Assembly (NCBI GenBank): GCA_022457155.1
Contig: JAJGOT010000057.1
Span: 1,320,501-1,384,500 of the forward strand
Length of the DNA stretch: 64,000 bases
Direction: 5' to 3'
From: Cladopsammia gracilis
Taxonomy: Eukaryota > Cnidaria > Anthozoa > Scleractinia > Dendrophylliidae
Shown: in pieces, positions 32,601 through 42,832 of the stretch
Position numbering within the stretch: the stretch's first letter is position 1
How the letters are laid out: each line of letters starts with the position of its first letter
The notes under the pieces: generated by a model
Told to the model about the DNA's origin: nothing
The model's input: only the letters and a program-made list of their open reading frames with translations
Database searches by the model: none
Made by a program: the position numbers and the translations under genes

Positions 32601-35600
32601 ATGTAATCACTGGAAAACATGCTTTTAGAAGTAGACCTAACAAAAATGCATTCTAAATACACTTGAAATGTCTGCTTTATCTATATTTTGAGAAAAATTG
32701 CTTAAATAATTTGGGTGTCCGCATATGCTAAATAGAAGCCGTGCTCTAAATTCAGGTTTGTTTTACAACATTTAGGGATCCAAGCTGGTGTGCATGTAAT
32801 AGAGAAGGGTGTCCACCTAATATGTGTCCACTGAAATACAGATATCACTGTAATAAAAGCTGTTTTAAAGTTTTTAAGTTTTTGATTTTAAAGGGAATCT
32901 CCACTATTATAACAAATTGACATAAAATTGTTGGAAATAATGTTTAAATTTTAATTATGTTTACTTAATAACAAGTGGAAATATAATTTTGAATATTTCC
33001 AATGTTATTTTCTTGCCCAATTGTTCCAAACAAAAGAACATCGATGCTAATTAACAATAGCAGCAACCATGACATGACTGTCATAAAAATTCAAAATGGT
33101 GGCATGTGGGAATTTTAAAAGCAAAAATAGGCGATATTCATATCTATTTTTTTGTACACTGAAATTTCCTTCCCATTTGTTATTAAAAAAAATCAAAGTT
33201 TAGATTTTATTTCCAACAATTTAACGTCAACTTGTTATCACAATGGAGGTTCCCTTTAAAACTTGTAATTGATGTGCAGAATGTTGTACACGTATAAGGG
33301 AGCATTCACAAAAGATATATTTGTAGCACATTGTTTTGTGTTATGAAAAACATTCCAAGTCCCCTGATCTCCCTACATGTATATTATGTACCTTAGATAA
33401 GTTTCAGTATACCCCCTCCAATATAATTTTTTTTCAGACGTCACCCCCCATTCTCACCCCAAAATTATTTTGAATGCTCACTAATCTGATTGCATCTTTC
33501 ATTACAGACTCGATTTAAGCTACTTGGATTTGTTTCTTATCCACATTCCCACTCAGGGGAAAATTGTCGATACCTACAGAGCCATGATGAAACTCAAGGA
33601 ACGGGGTCTCGTAAGGTAATGTACAAAGTTATAGTAAAGACAATGCAACGTAACATGAAGACAAAATACAAGGACAGCCCCATGCATGCCAGGGCCTTCC
33701 TTGTAAACATATACATGTATCTGCCTTGCCCCTGGACATAAGGCTGGCATGACAAAATGTCTTCAATTCGCTTGAATGACAGCTTTAGATTGATAGAAAA
33801 CAAACACAGCTGCCAGTCACTGAAAAGAACCTCTGGAAATGCCATTTGATGGTATACACTGTATACCATAGCATAGAAGGACCTGGTGACAAGGTTGGAC
33901 GACAAAGTGTGAACACGACCCTGACAACTTCCGGTGCACCAGTGCGATGTCCAACATTGGCAGATCCAGGGGGAGGGTCGGAGAGGTCGGGACCCCCCTT
34001 TCAGAACTCTGTCTCCCTTGTGGTTCATAAAAATAATAGAATAAAATTGTTATATACGTAGTTGTTTCACTTCCACCAATTGACTGTTGACAATTGACTT
34101 GACAAACGCTTTTCGAGTTTCAGGAATGCTGGAAATGGTGTTTCAGAGGGTAAAATCGGAAAAATTTTCCGGGGAGGCATGCACCCGGACCCCCCCTTTC
34201 AGAAATTCCTGGATCCGCCCAGGTCCAGGCATGCAACAAGACCATGCAGGTCATTTAATCTTGATTATAAAATGGATTGTTAGACATAATAATATTGAAA
34301 CTAATTGCAAGGGGGTTAGTTTTGTTTGGGTTTGGCTTCTTTGAGAGGTAATAGTGAAGTGTACTTTTGGGCGAGTCATATGCAAAGTTCTTATTTCTAG
34401 GCTTTTCTCTGTTTTTTTTTTTCTCCTTCAGTTGTACATGGTTTGACTATTAATTAAGCTGAAGACTAGTAGTAGATGTACATGATGGAAGGTTAGACCA
34501 GTTGATTCATGAATGCAGATATGATCTGTCCCTCTGTCACATACATGTACCACTAAGACCCTTCTAAACACATTTCAATTCAGATCAATCGGAGTATCCA
34601 ACTTTGGTGTAAATCACCTCAAAGAAATGGACAAGGCAGGACTCCCAACCCCTGCTGTCAATCAAATTGAGCTGAATCCTTATTGGCGCTTGGAAGACAT
34701 TGTGAGCTACTGCAGAGAAAAAGGAATTGCACCAATGGGTTACTGTCCACTGTTCCGTGGCAGGAAAAATGATGATCCAGTGTTAGTAGAAATGGCAAGT
34801 AGGTAAGCAATGTTTTTTTTTAAGGTGGCTGATAACCTGTGTATACAGCCACCTCTTATCACTTTTAGCTGCTAGGGGCTTTCACACCAATGCCCCTAGT
34901 GGCAGTTAGCAATGAGAGGCGGCTGTATTTGCAGACGAAGAGGGTATATGGGATATGCTCTACTGTTTCAGGGCAGGAAAAATGATGATCCAACTCTTGT
35001 TGAAATGGCTAGTAGGTAAGGGTAATGTAAAACCCAAGTATTGTTCAAGAGCCAGATTTGAAAAAGGTGTTTTAAATATCACTTACGGCTTGGTCAAAAA
35101 TCCGTATTCTGAGGGGTGGCCTTGCAGGGAAAGATTATAACCAGTGTGACTGATCAAGGGGAGGTGCCTGAGGGGGGGTGGGGGGTGGGGGGCATTCACG
35201 CAGAGTCTTTATGGTGTCTGGATCCCACACTGATAACATAAAAACTATTGATGAACTTTGCATGTTAGTTTTTGAATGATCATTTAAAATCTTTATATTC
35301 TAAGACACAACATGTTTTCCAATAATAAGCTCCCAACCCAGAAACAAGTTCTCTTCCATTGAAACAGTGGCATATCTACATGTACATGTAGCAGATCTAG
35401 CAGAGGGACTTCTAAAGCTGGAAGTTTCATTTTAACGGCTGCTTAATACTGACCTTATGCGAGAGCGTTGTCAGTTAATAAAGTAGATGTAGATGCTTAG
35501 TAGTGACATTGATGGAAATGTAAAAGTATTACGTTTGTATTTTTTACAGGTACAGTAAATCAGTACCACAGCTTCTCATTCGATGGAGTGTACAGAAAAA

Positions 35601-36789
35601 CTACATAGCTATTCCCAAGTCAAGTAAACCAGAAAGGATCCAACAAAATGCTGATGTTTTTTACTTCACTATAAGCGACGAGGATATGAAAACTTTGGTG
35701 GGTTTTTAATAGATAAACAAAGTATTTTGAATATGTGAGTCATGGTAAAAAAGATGAGGGTCTTGATACCAGAGGGGTACATGTATCAGCTTTGACAAAA
35801 TGGTATTAAATCCCTGAAGTAGCATTTTTGACCAGGGGCCTGTTTCTTGAAAGTCTCTGAAGCTATATTTTAAAATTTAAATTCTATTGGAATGGTGATG
35901 TACATTTTAACTTGTGAATTTATCTGGTGCTGAAAGAGAAAAATATGCACATTTTCATTCCTTCCATCAGTCAAAGGACTGTAAACATTGAGCCTGCGAA
36001 TTGTAATCGCCACCTGTCTTACCTATGGAGACAGCAATGGAGGGAGGAGAGAGTGGGGAATTGGACACAGGGGTTTGGGGAGGGGGGAGGGGGTAGGGGG
36101 AGTCGGTGGAGCAAAACGCCTAGGAGAGGAGAGGGGAGAGTCCAAAAATTGTTTCGTTTTAAAGGCTTATAGAAGCCTTTGATTTAATAGCCCTCAAACC
36201 AGCCCAACTTGTTTCGTCAATTTATAATAAGGATTTTACTGCTTAGCTTCACAAACCAATAATTTTTTTTTCCTTATCGCAAATATTGGGCACATAAAAT
36301 AGCTTTCCGAGCACCAGGGTGGAAATTTTCAACCCTTTCCCAGGGCCTTGTCCTTTTTCAAAATGGTTACACGTGATGTGATGCTCTCCTGTCAGTTCCT
36401 GACGGTCATTCGCAGTCCCGAGTGGTGTAAAACATTTCGAAGTTTTGATAAACTAAATCATGCCTGGGTTTGAATTCCAGAGCTGATGCCATGCACTGTA
36501 TGTAGGGTGAAGTTGTTCTTGGTTATCGTCCCTGCTACGAGTCTTTCAGTTTTCCTTCGTCAACAAAAACAACATTTCCAAATTTCAGTTTGATCAGAAA
36601 ACAGTGAAAGCAAAAACAACTCTGTGGATTCCCACTGCAAATTCCCATTTTTTTCCCTTTATTTATTTATTTATTTATTTATTTATTCATTCATTTATTT
36701 ATTTTTATTAACAGGATTCAATGCCAACAGAGCAATGTTGTTCAAGTACAATACTTACCAATATAACAAATTGCCCCTGGAAAGGATGA
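29611..36789 (+). CDS. Aldo-keto reductase, plus-strand copy
   Basis: Six exons join in frame: 29611-29777, 31822-31956, 33508-33615, 34584-34802, 35550-35697 and 36715-36789, giving 283 residues. NADPH-dependent carbonyl reduction in a TIM barrel is expected. The catalytic tetrad is intact: Asp in MIDTA, Tyr in FYG, Lys in VTKLW and His in LIHIP. NADPH-site elements [23 protein letters not shown] and IPKSSKPERI follow in order. Length and motifs resemble short AKRs such as bacterial YtbE/YvgN-type glyoxal reductases and their invertebrate relatives. The last exon codes DSMPTEQCC and ends PWKG. This frame was preferred because the paralogue at 42833-48524 has the same tail in the same phase. 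Confidence 0.88.
29867..30070. mobile_element. Foldback MITE in AKR intron 1
   Basis: Left arm taatagacctatcgatcttt with cttgtatgttttgttttccc pairs with gggaaaacaaaacatacaag and aggtctatta on the right. Inner gtcatgtgatgtt pairs with aacatcacatgat. The arms are about 65 bp. No coding content. It begins 90 bases after the exon 1 donor. Confidence 0.8.
30071..31821. other. Rest of AKR intron 1
   Basis: A local tandem motif agccgttcacagccagccgt, about three decayed copies, lies at 30515-30670. A repeated gtcgacttatacacc / gtataagaccaggtcgac pair lies at 31035-31095. No exon was recognised. Confidence 0.4.
32101..32525 (+). repeat. Three diverged tandem units in AKR intron 2
   Basis: Units of about 150 bp start near 32101, 32250 and 32400. 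They share gcatgctatgaaagagatt, aaaacagaaaacacaca, caagtgagaatgaattcgaa and ttttaggcattgc. The third is the most decayed. Non-coding. Confidence 0.65.
32886..33261. mobile_element. MITE in AKR intron 2
   Basis: The ends are ttttaaagggaatctccact and its near complement ggaggttccctttaaaa, with inner pairs taacaaattgacataaaatt / aatttaacgtcaacttgtta and gttggaaataa / ttatttccaac. No coding content. It ends about 250 bp before exon 3. Confidence 0.75.
33958..34222. mobile_element. hAT-like fragment in AKR intron 3
   Basis: Ends tggcagatccaggggg and cctggatccgcccag are imperfect inverted repeats. Both sides carry a gacccccc-tttcagaa phrase. This end type is frequent in hAT-like debris. No transposase remains and no clear 8-bp duplication was found. 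Confidence 0.45.
34834..34935. repeat. Intron-4 foldback shared by both AKR copies
   Basis: The sequence tgtatacagccacctcttat with gctgctaggggctttcaca pairs with its complement ending ggcggctgtatttgca. The same sequence occupies the same distance after the exon 4 donor in the minus AKR gene (44352-44468). It was therefore present before the two genes duplicated. Confidence 0.8.
34948..35015 (+). pseudogene. Duplicated 3' end of AKR exon 4
   Basis: These 68 bases repeat the end of exon 4, coding MGYALLFQGRKNDDPTLVEM against [20 protein letters not shown], and keep the GTAAGG donor in the same phase. The 5' part of the exon is missing. A gcag at 34931-34934 could serve as acceptor, so a cryptic or alternative exon is possible. 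Including it would repeat a surface segment of the barrel. Absent from the minus-strand paralogue. Confidence 0.6.
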
Positions 36790-37515
36790 AGAAATTCACC
36801 ATCGCCTTCCATGGATGGAATCTATGGATAACTAAGTACCTTTTTATAAAAATGCTATGAAATGAATAAAAAAACCTGATCCTGAGGAAGAGTTCGGCAC
36901 TTGATACAACATGGCTGAACAGCGTACAACTCATTGGTTGAGCAATCGTTTGAGCCATGTTTAAGGCCCGCCCGGTGATGGAAGGAACTCCGGAAATTCT
37001 TAGGTCCCTGGCACTTCTCGAAGAATTGAGTGTGTGTCCTTGCTGCCTCAGCCCAGCGCTTGAAGTGAAAATGGGCCTGTGGGAAAGTCTGGAATCACTT
37101 GGGATCGGAAAAGGAGCAGCGTTGTGAGTTGTGGGCAATTTCCCATCCTGTGCCGGGGTCGAAATGCCCGATATCCGAAGTGCTTCCAGACTTATAATAT
37201 TTTGTTATAATTTTCGGGCGGGATGGTCAATCTCGGTTTTGCCATAGAATTTCCTGACATGCTTTGTGACAGTGGTAGATGGGTCCGCTATGTGCGAGGT
37301 CAGGCACTTGAAATACAGCTTTGGGCAGCTCGAAGTGAGTTCTTGCTGGGCGGCCAAAATTAGGCAAAGCAGGCAAAGGCAATGAGCCGGCAGCAGAGGA
37401 CCACAAGTGCTTCCTAGGAGGTCTGTAAAGGAGATAGCGCAAAACTTAAGGTGCTTACCATTGTCAGAACTGGCCGGCCAGACTGGCCCGTTTGTAATGA
37501 TGAAATTCCGTATGC

Positions 37516-37546
<31 letters not shown>

Positions 37547-37993
37547 AAGGCTCCTATTGTAATGCAATATTGCGGTAAGCTTCTGTTTTCACACTGACAC
37601 GGTTCGATATATTTTTTTTTAAATTAAACGTAAGGATTTTTGACGAACGCAAAAAAAAAAAAAGGTGAATAACTTTCATAATAAGGTTTTTGATTTTGTA
37701 GATATTTGTATTTTTCATGTACTTGTTTTGCCCCGCCCCGATTAGCTTTCCAGCTATTTGCAGGGCAAACAAATCAGTCAACTCTTTCATTATTATACTA
37801 GTAAGTATACATTGTTGTTGTTGTTTCTTGTTGAATAAATAAATTGTTGTTGTTGTTGTTTAATGTCCAGTTCGAAAAAAAAAGGATGCTGAGCGTGAAT
37901 CGAACCCGGAGCCGTCCGAGCGCAGATCCCAGAGCCAAACCACTAAACCATCGAGGAACACATATTCAGCGCATACTAAGTTTTGTTATTTAA
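36790..37993. other. Region between the two AKR genes, left part
   Basis: The AKR 3' UTR probably ends near an aataaa at about 36863. A 160-bp segment at 37198-37355 is the inverted partner of 40025-40160, sharing cagcaagaactcacttcgag, aaagctgtatttcaagtgcc and gcggaccca. A poly-A run of about 27 lies at 37517-37543, and (TTG)n runs near 37813 and 37843. Confidence 0.55.
37880..37962 (-). repeat. tRNA-like sequence, probably SINE or tRNA pseudogene
   Basis: Read on the minus strand it has an A-box-like gatggtttagtggtttgg and a B box ccgggttcgattc. The T stem and acceptor stem do not pair, so it should not be called a working tRNA. Glu- or Gln-type ancestry is possible from the B box. Confidence 0.45.
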
Positions 37994-38554
37994 AGCCCGG
38001 TTTCCATATGATCGCTACGATCGCTACGATCGCTGCGATCGCTGGAAAAAAAGTTCAGCGATCGTAGCGATCATATGGAAACCACTCTCCAGCGATCGTA
38101 GCGATCACAGCGATCGCAGCGATCGTTGTCGCTGCGATCGCTGTGATTCTATCTCAGCGATCGTAGCGATCGTAGCGATCATATGGAAACCACTCTCCAG
38201 CGATCGCAGCGATCGCAGCGATCGCAGCGACGGCAAAAATACCATGATGCACTGCGTAAGCTCACTCAAAGGGTGCAATTTGGCCCTTTTTATGGAAGAA
38301 GTGCAAAGATACGACTTTCTTTACAACAAATTTTAAAAACAATTCACAGCTGCTATGTTGAATTTCATGAATGAGGCGAAACGATATTGTCAGACCCAGG
38401 TCCCCTCGATCTTCATTCACTTTCTCAGCGATCGCAGCGAACATATGGAAACCATCAATCGCTGCGATCGCTGAACTATTTTTTTCAGCGATCGCAGCGA
38501 TCGCAACGATCGTAGCGATCGTAGCGATCGTAGCGATCATATGGAAACCGGGCT
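37994..38554. mobile_element. Harbinger-like MITE packed with GCGATCGC-type repeats
   Basis: The ends agcccggtttccatatgatc and its exact complement gatcatatggaaaccgggct are flanked by TAA on both sides (37991-37993, 38555-38557). The arms and interior hold dozens of gcgatcg(c/t)a units. Internal copies of the gatcatatggaaacca phrase, paired with cagcgatcg, look like earlier ends trapped inside. The central 38235-38410 part is unique sequence. The Arg/Ser/Asp-repeat frames across it are artefacts. Confidence 0.85.
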
Positions 38555-39016
38555 TAAAGGTACATATGCTTCTAAAACTCATTAATAATTCATGAAGTGA
38601 CCAACCAATAAATGACGTCCATTTTGGTCAGGTGGATAAGTCTTGATACCCAATGAAACACCAGATGAAAACACGCCGTGTTTTGATATCAAAACACACG
38701 TGTGTTTATATCAAAATTACAATAAAAGCAAAAATCTCAATACTAATATTTATTGAAATCAACTTACTACTTAACAATACTGATGGCTTTTACATTACTC
38801 TTTCTTTTTATAGCAACATTTACGTTACAATCAAAAAACATTCCCGATGACAGTATTTGGCATTGGCCATTTGCACATGCAGCCGAACTAACACTAACAC
38901 TAGTTCGATAAAATATCAAACTCTAGAGTTTGATAAAACGTCAAACCCATGTGGTGCAGGGTTATCCTAATTTAAATATTAATGACACAAATACCGAATT
39001 GAATAGACAAGCTTTA

Positions 39017-39208
39017 GGCCCCGTCCACACGTATCCGGATATTTTTGAATCCGCAACTTTTTTGTTGCGGATTAGAAAATATTCGCGTCCACACGTAGCG
39101 TATTTGAATCGTATTTGCCGGAATTCGCCGGATACGTGTGGACGGAAGGCCAATCCGCAACAAAAAAGTTGCGGATTCAAAAATATCCGGATACGTGTGG
39201 ACGGGGCC
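39017..39208. mobile_element. Harbinger-like MITE with TTA duplication
   Basis: The ends ggccccgtccacacgtatcc and its complement are flanked by TTA at 39014-39016 and 39209-39211. Arms of about 60 bp include a further palindrome, aatccgcaacttttttgttg, in both. The arms look almost identical. No coding content. Confidence 0.88.
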
Positions 39209-39559
39209 TTAGTAATCCCAAAAGGCAATTACAGAATATCCAAAACCAACTGAGCAAAATAAATATAAATTGCTTTCCTTACCTTCATTCAATGCGTCCA
39301 TTTCTTCAATACGAGCAGAAAGCGACATAATCTTGGTAAATCATAGTCCTTAAACATTCCTCCCGAATCTCAGAGAACGGGAACTTGAACCGTCCGAGTA
39401 GTTTGCCATTCATAGAAAATGGATGTTGCCCATTTTTTTTTTATATTTCGTTGACGGGGGAATAGCTTTATCGACCAAATATTCTTCTTCGACAACCGTT
39501 TTGGCCTCGCTAAACCGAGACGCTTCTGCTTCGCACATGGTCTCATACCATTTATTATA

Positions 39560-39683
39560 GGAGTTTTGTAATTTTTAAGTCTTAACTTTTTCTACTAGGT
39601 TTAATGTGCACGGCTCTTTAGAAGACCACTTTTTAGTGATAAGGACTCCGTGAATAAATAAAGTTATTATTATTATTATTACC
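39560..39683 (+). mobile_element. Degraded LINE 3' tail
   Basis: The segment ends gtgaataaataaagtt followed by (ATT)n, the same tail type as at 8180-8320. No reverse transcriptase frame precedes it. Confidence 0.45.
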
Positions 39684-39794
39684 AAATGGCGAAACACAAC
39701 AAGCTCAATAAAATTATGCAAGTGACGGCATTTGAAAAGGACAAAGCCAAAAAAAATAACAGTGAATAATTCTGTATTGTTTCATTTGAGAAAC

Positions 39795-39930
39795 TATATC
39801 AAAAACTCGTGCTTCGGGTTTCATCAGGGGTTCCAAACACCTCGAAACAATAAAAGCACTCGGCCGAAGTTCATCTGTTTCTCGGTGTTTGGAACCCCTG
39901 ATGAAACCCTCGCACTCGTTGTTGATATAT
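39795..39930. mobile_element. Foldback element
   Basis: The left arm cgggtttcatcaggggttcc with aaacacctcg pairs with cggtgtttggaacccctgat and gaaacccc-like right end. Outer atatcaaaaactcg pairs loosely with cgttgttgatat. The loop is about 30 bp. A relative of one arm is at 440-500. Confidence 0.65.
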
Positions 39931-40024
39931 TACATCAAAACGCGTATCTCGATTTGAAAATCCTTTTAGATCGATTTTAATGTTGCATCAATAACTCGAT
40001 CCAAATGCGAAACATCTTTCGGCC

Positions 40025-40160
40025 GGCCAGCAAGAACTCACTTCGAGCTACCAAAGCTGTATTTCAAGTGCCCGACCACGCACAGCGGACCCATCTGCCG
40101 CTGTCGCAAAGCATGTTGGGAAATCCTACGACAATTCCCGCCCGATAATTATTACAAAAT
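40025..40160 (+). repeat. Inverted partner of 37198-37355
   Basis: It contains cagcaagaactcacttcgag, aaagctgtatttcaagtgcc, cgcacagcggacccatctgc and cccgcccgataatta, complementary to the left segment with modest divergence. The two bracket about 2.7 kb that holds three MITEs. Confidence 0.65.
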
Positions 40161-40395
40161 ACTACTATGTTTGTCTCAAACACAGGCGGCCCAAGCTCAC
40201 TATCAGATAACTGGGACGTGACCTTTGCTTTATGAGTGGTATTGTGTTACAAAGATTGGATTTATAAAGGTTTGTATGGGAATGCAACGGTTTTGTTTTA
40301 AACTTAAAAATTCGAATGTTTTGTGAATGAAATTGACTTACCCTGTTGCTGTGTTGTATTCTTTGTTGTTTGCCTGCTCCTCGGGGCGATTTAAC

Positions 40396-40470
40396 GCGAT
40401 TTCGGCGAGTTATCGTTATTTCGGTGTTCCGCAGTGGAACACCGAAATAACGATAACTCGCCGAAATCGC
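40396..40470. repeat. Perfect hairpin, 35-bp arms and 5-base loop
   Basis: The arm gcgatttcggcgagttatcg then ttatttcggtgttcc is followed by loop gcagt and an exact complement. I see no mismatch. It abuts the left end of the repeat unit at 40471. Such a perfect short-loop palindrome is unstable, so it is probably very young. Confidence 0.85.
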
Positions 40471-42275
40471 CGAAGGCCCGGCGGAGCACCTTACTCATAG
40501 AACCTATGCCCGTCATTTTTCATGGTCATGGCTAGCGGAAGGTTTCGCGGGCGCACGTGTGCCCGCCGCCCTCCGCCGTCGCGCAGGGCTAGCTCGCGGG
40601 CGCGTATGACGTCGTAAAACATGCGCGTATGGCGTCATGTTGAAACCAAAGCGAGGCTTTGTTTTTCGCGCGGTTACACGGCAGAATGTCACATCAGCTG
40701 GGAAAACAAATAAATAAATATTTATCAGCTGGGAAAACACTTTGATGTTTTGTTGTGTTTATTGAGCGGAGAAAACGGTTTAAATTAAAGTCGTTATTTT
40801 CCTGCATTTTTTCGAGGTTTGCTACTTAAGACAGGGATACTAATTAAGGGATACTCAGAAGCCGCTTTAGTGGAAAAAGAAGAAATCTTGCTTCGAGGAA
40901 CTATATACGTTTTTAGCAATGCGAGAGATGGGTTCGTTTTACGGATTTCAGCACCAAAGCGGAGATTTAAAGAATTTCCAACCACAGTAGTCCCTGGAAG
41001 TTGCCGGAGGGACTTAAAGGTAAAACAAATTACATTTTTCGATGGGAATTTATCTTGATATCAATATGTGATTGACCTTTTGTTTGTGTTCTCGTTAGTT
41101 TTGGAGAATTGTTTTTAAACGTGTAGCTTAAATTCAGTTGTATTAATTTCTTGAATTTCATCGAAGACACGGCTCGGCCTCGATGCGCGTTTTGCGTTTT
41201 GCTTTTAAACATAAACCAATGGAGATTTGAATAAAATTTTTCGAAAGAAGATTGTGTTGTCCATTTTTATGTGTTTGTTCATTCATTACATAGATTGAAA
41301 GGCGATTTTATGTACTAAACAAAACAAGACTTAGATTTTATACTCGCGTCGCCTTATGCAAATATGTTTGTGTATTTTTGCAATGTTGATTTCCAAATCA
41401 GTTTCTCGGGCATTTTTTGACAAGCAACAAGTGTATTTTATTCGGAAAATAGATGTAATAGTTATTCTAGACGGAGAAAAAGTTGTTTTTGTGAACTTTT
41501 GTACGGTCTGTATTTACTGTGCAGACGGTCGGGTAATAAGCTTAAGCTTACTGTTTTTGAGAATTGCTTAAATTGAAAAATAGCCCGGTCGTCAATCTTA
41601 ATTCCGACCTTTTTTTACAACAACAACATGAAGTCTTTATTTTCAGAAACACAGTTACATTTTAGCTGCCCGCGTTTAGCAAGGGCTATTTCAGGCGGGC
41701 AAATTAAAGAAAAGTACACGGAGAAAGTTATACCTTTTTACAATTAGAAAGTTTAGAATTAAGAGAAAATGAATAAAATAGTTAAATAAATAAAATAATT
41801 GTTGTTGAATTTAACTAGAAATCATTTTTTTTTTTATTATCAAAGGCGTCTCGATATGGTCATTTTCGTTTTGTAAAATATTAAGTAGCAAATTATGTAG
41901 TGTTTTTAAAAAAATTTTCCTAGGGAGATCTCTAATATAGTGAGGTATCTTATTCCAAAGTTTAACGCCAAATCGAGAGAGTGAATTTTTTAGTTTATCC
42001 ATCCTGGAGCTTTTCACATAAAATTTACCAGAGGTCGATGACCGCGTATTGTACGAATGAACACTAGAAGTTTTGTGAAATAGGTTTAAGATATTTTGTG
42101 GTGAAATGTTGTTATTTATGTCATGCATTATACTAGCTATACATTTGTAATACATGAACGATACAGGTAAGATGTCAGCGTCAATAAATAGCGGAATCAC
42201 GTACGTTAAGTTTCATCTTAGTTAAGCTTGTTCAGAGGGTCTTCAGAGGGCAACGCTGTTAGGCTAAGCCTAACT
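40471..42275 (+). repeat. Dispersed repeat family, copy A (with LINE insertion)
   Basis: Copy A shares long stretches with copy B (60597-61715) and copy C (61735-62290). Examples are catggtcatggctagcgga, gacagggatactaattaagg, cagaagccgctttagtggaa and gggtcttcagagggca. It is interrupted from about 41612 to 42196 by a LINE fragment that the other copies lack. The function and class are unknown. A conserved frame around 40819-41000 includes KGYSEAALVEKEE and APKRRFKEFP, but it is disrupted in copy C. Confidence 0.75.
41612..42200 (-). mobile_element. 5'-truncated LINE with the C-terminal end of the reverse transcriptase protein
   Basis: On the minus strand a 129-codon frame (41811-42200) contains SVHSYNTRSS, KNSLSRFGVKLWNKIP and a following PRKIFLKTL. 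This Trp-Asn-x-Leu/Ile-Pro region is typical of the C-terminal end of CR1/L2-type LINE proteins. Downstream are a 3' UTR, an AATAAA-like aataaagac and a tail of ttgttgttgt then poly-A. The fragment interrupts repeat copy A; intact copy B gives the empty site. Confidence 0.7.
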
Positions 42276-42832
42276 ACATATATTAGTTTTTTTAAAGTTT
42301 CAAAATTTGGCGGTTCTTTCGGCCAGTACCGAGCAATGTGAAGAATGGGTCCGAGTTTTGCTTGGACGTCTTGTGACGTCATCGAAGGAGATTGATTTTC
42401 ATGGTACGAAGAGCAAAGGAACTGTGGGCAAACACAAAAAAGGCATCGGAGTGCACAAAATCCCTTTTTGGCCTTTGAGTACCATTTGCGTTAAAATGCC
42501 TTCTCCTTTGTCGCTTCGCAGTTATATGCTTATGAGAACGCGGCAAATGGTCTCCTTCGATGATGTCACAGCAAAGTTCGTACCCAGCTCCCACAAATGC
42601 TTGGTAATGGGGCAGAAGCATTTAACTTCAAACAGCTGTAGAAATGCGGGGATTTTATCGATTACAATAATTTTTTCGCACAAGTAATCTAGACAAACAG
42701 GAGATTTTATTTAACGAAAGAAAAAAATTGCGGTTGGTTAAACTTTAAATAAAGACCTTATTGTTATGATGTAACTAGTGTTTAGGCTTGGGCTTACAAA
42801 GATTCAACTGAAAAACTCCTTCACAAAACAAG
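42276..42832. other. Sequence between copy A and the minus AKR gene
   Basis: A 126-codon plus frame (42307-42687) has no family resemblance and no splice or codon support. It may be a chance frame. The palindromic gacgtcatcgaaggag / ctccttcgatgatgtc pair (about 42375 and 42551) suggests a foldback element of about 190 bp. Confidence 0.35.

Noticed and set aside
36624..36860. A 78-codon plus frame reading GFNANRAMLFKYNT, which looked like an AKR C-terminus
   Set aside because: The paralogue at 42833-42898 is conserved only in the other frame (phase 0, ending PWKG and stop), and in the first frame it meets a TAA at once. The shared tail decides the frame.
37880..37962. Candidate tRNA-Glu gene on the minus strand
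   Set aside because: The T stem and acceptor stem are unpaired, so it is at best a pseudogene or SINE head.
37983..38336. 117-codon frame with DRSDRSD-type repeats, resembling an RS-domain protein
   Set aside because: It is produced by GCGATCGC-type repeats of a MITE with TAA target duplications; other frames of the same element are equally repetitive.
37994..38554. CRISPR-like regularity of repeated units
   Set aside because: There are no regular spacers, the units are palindromic 8-mers, and the genome is eukaryotic.
42307..42687. 126-codon plus frame between repeat copy A and the AKR gene
   Set aside because: No family resemblance was seen, and an inverted repeat within it suggests transposon debris.
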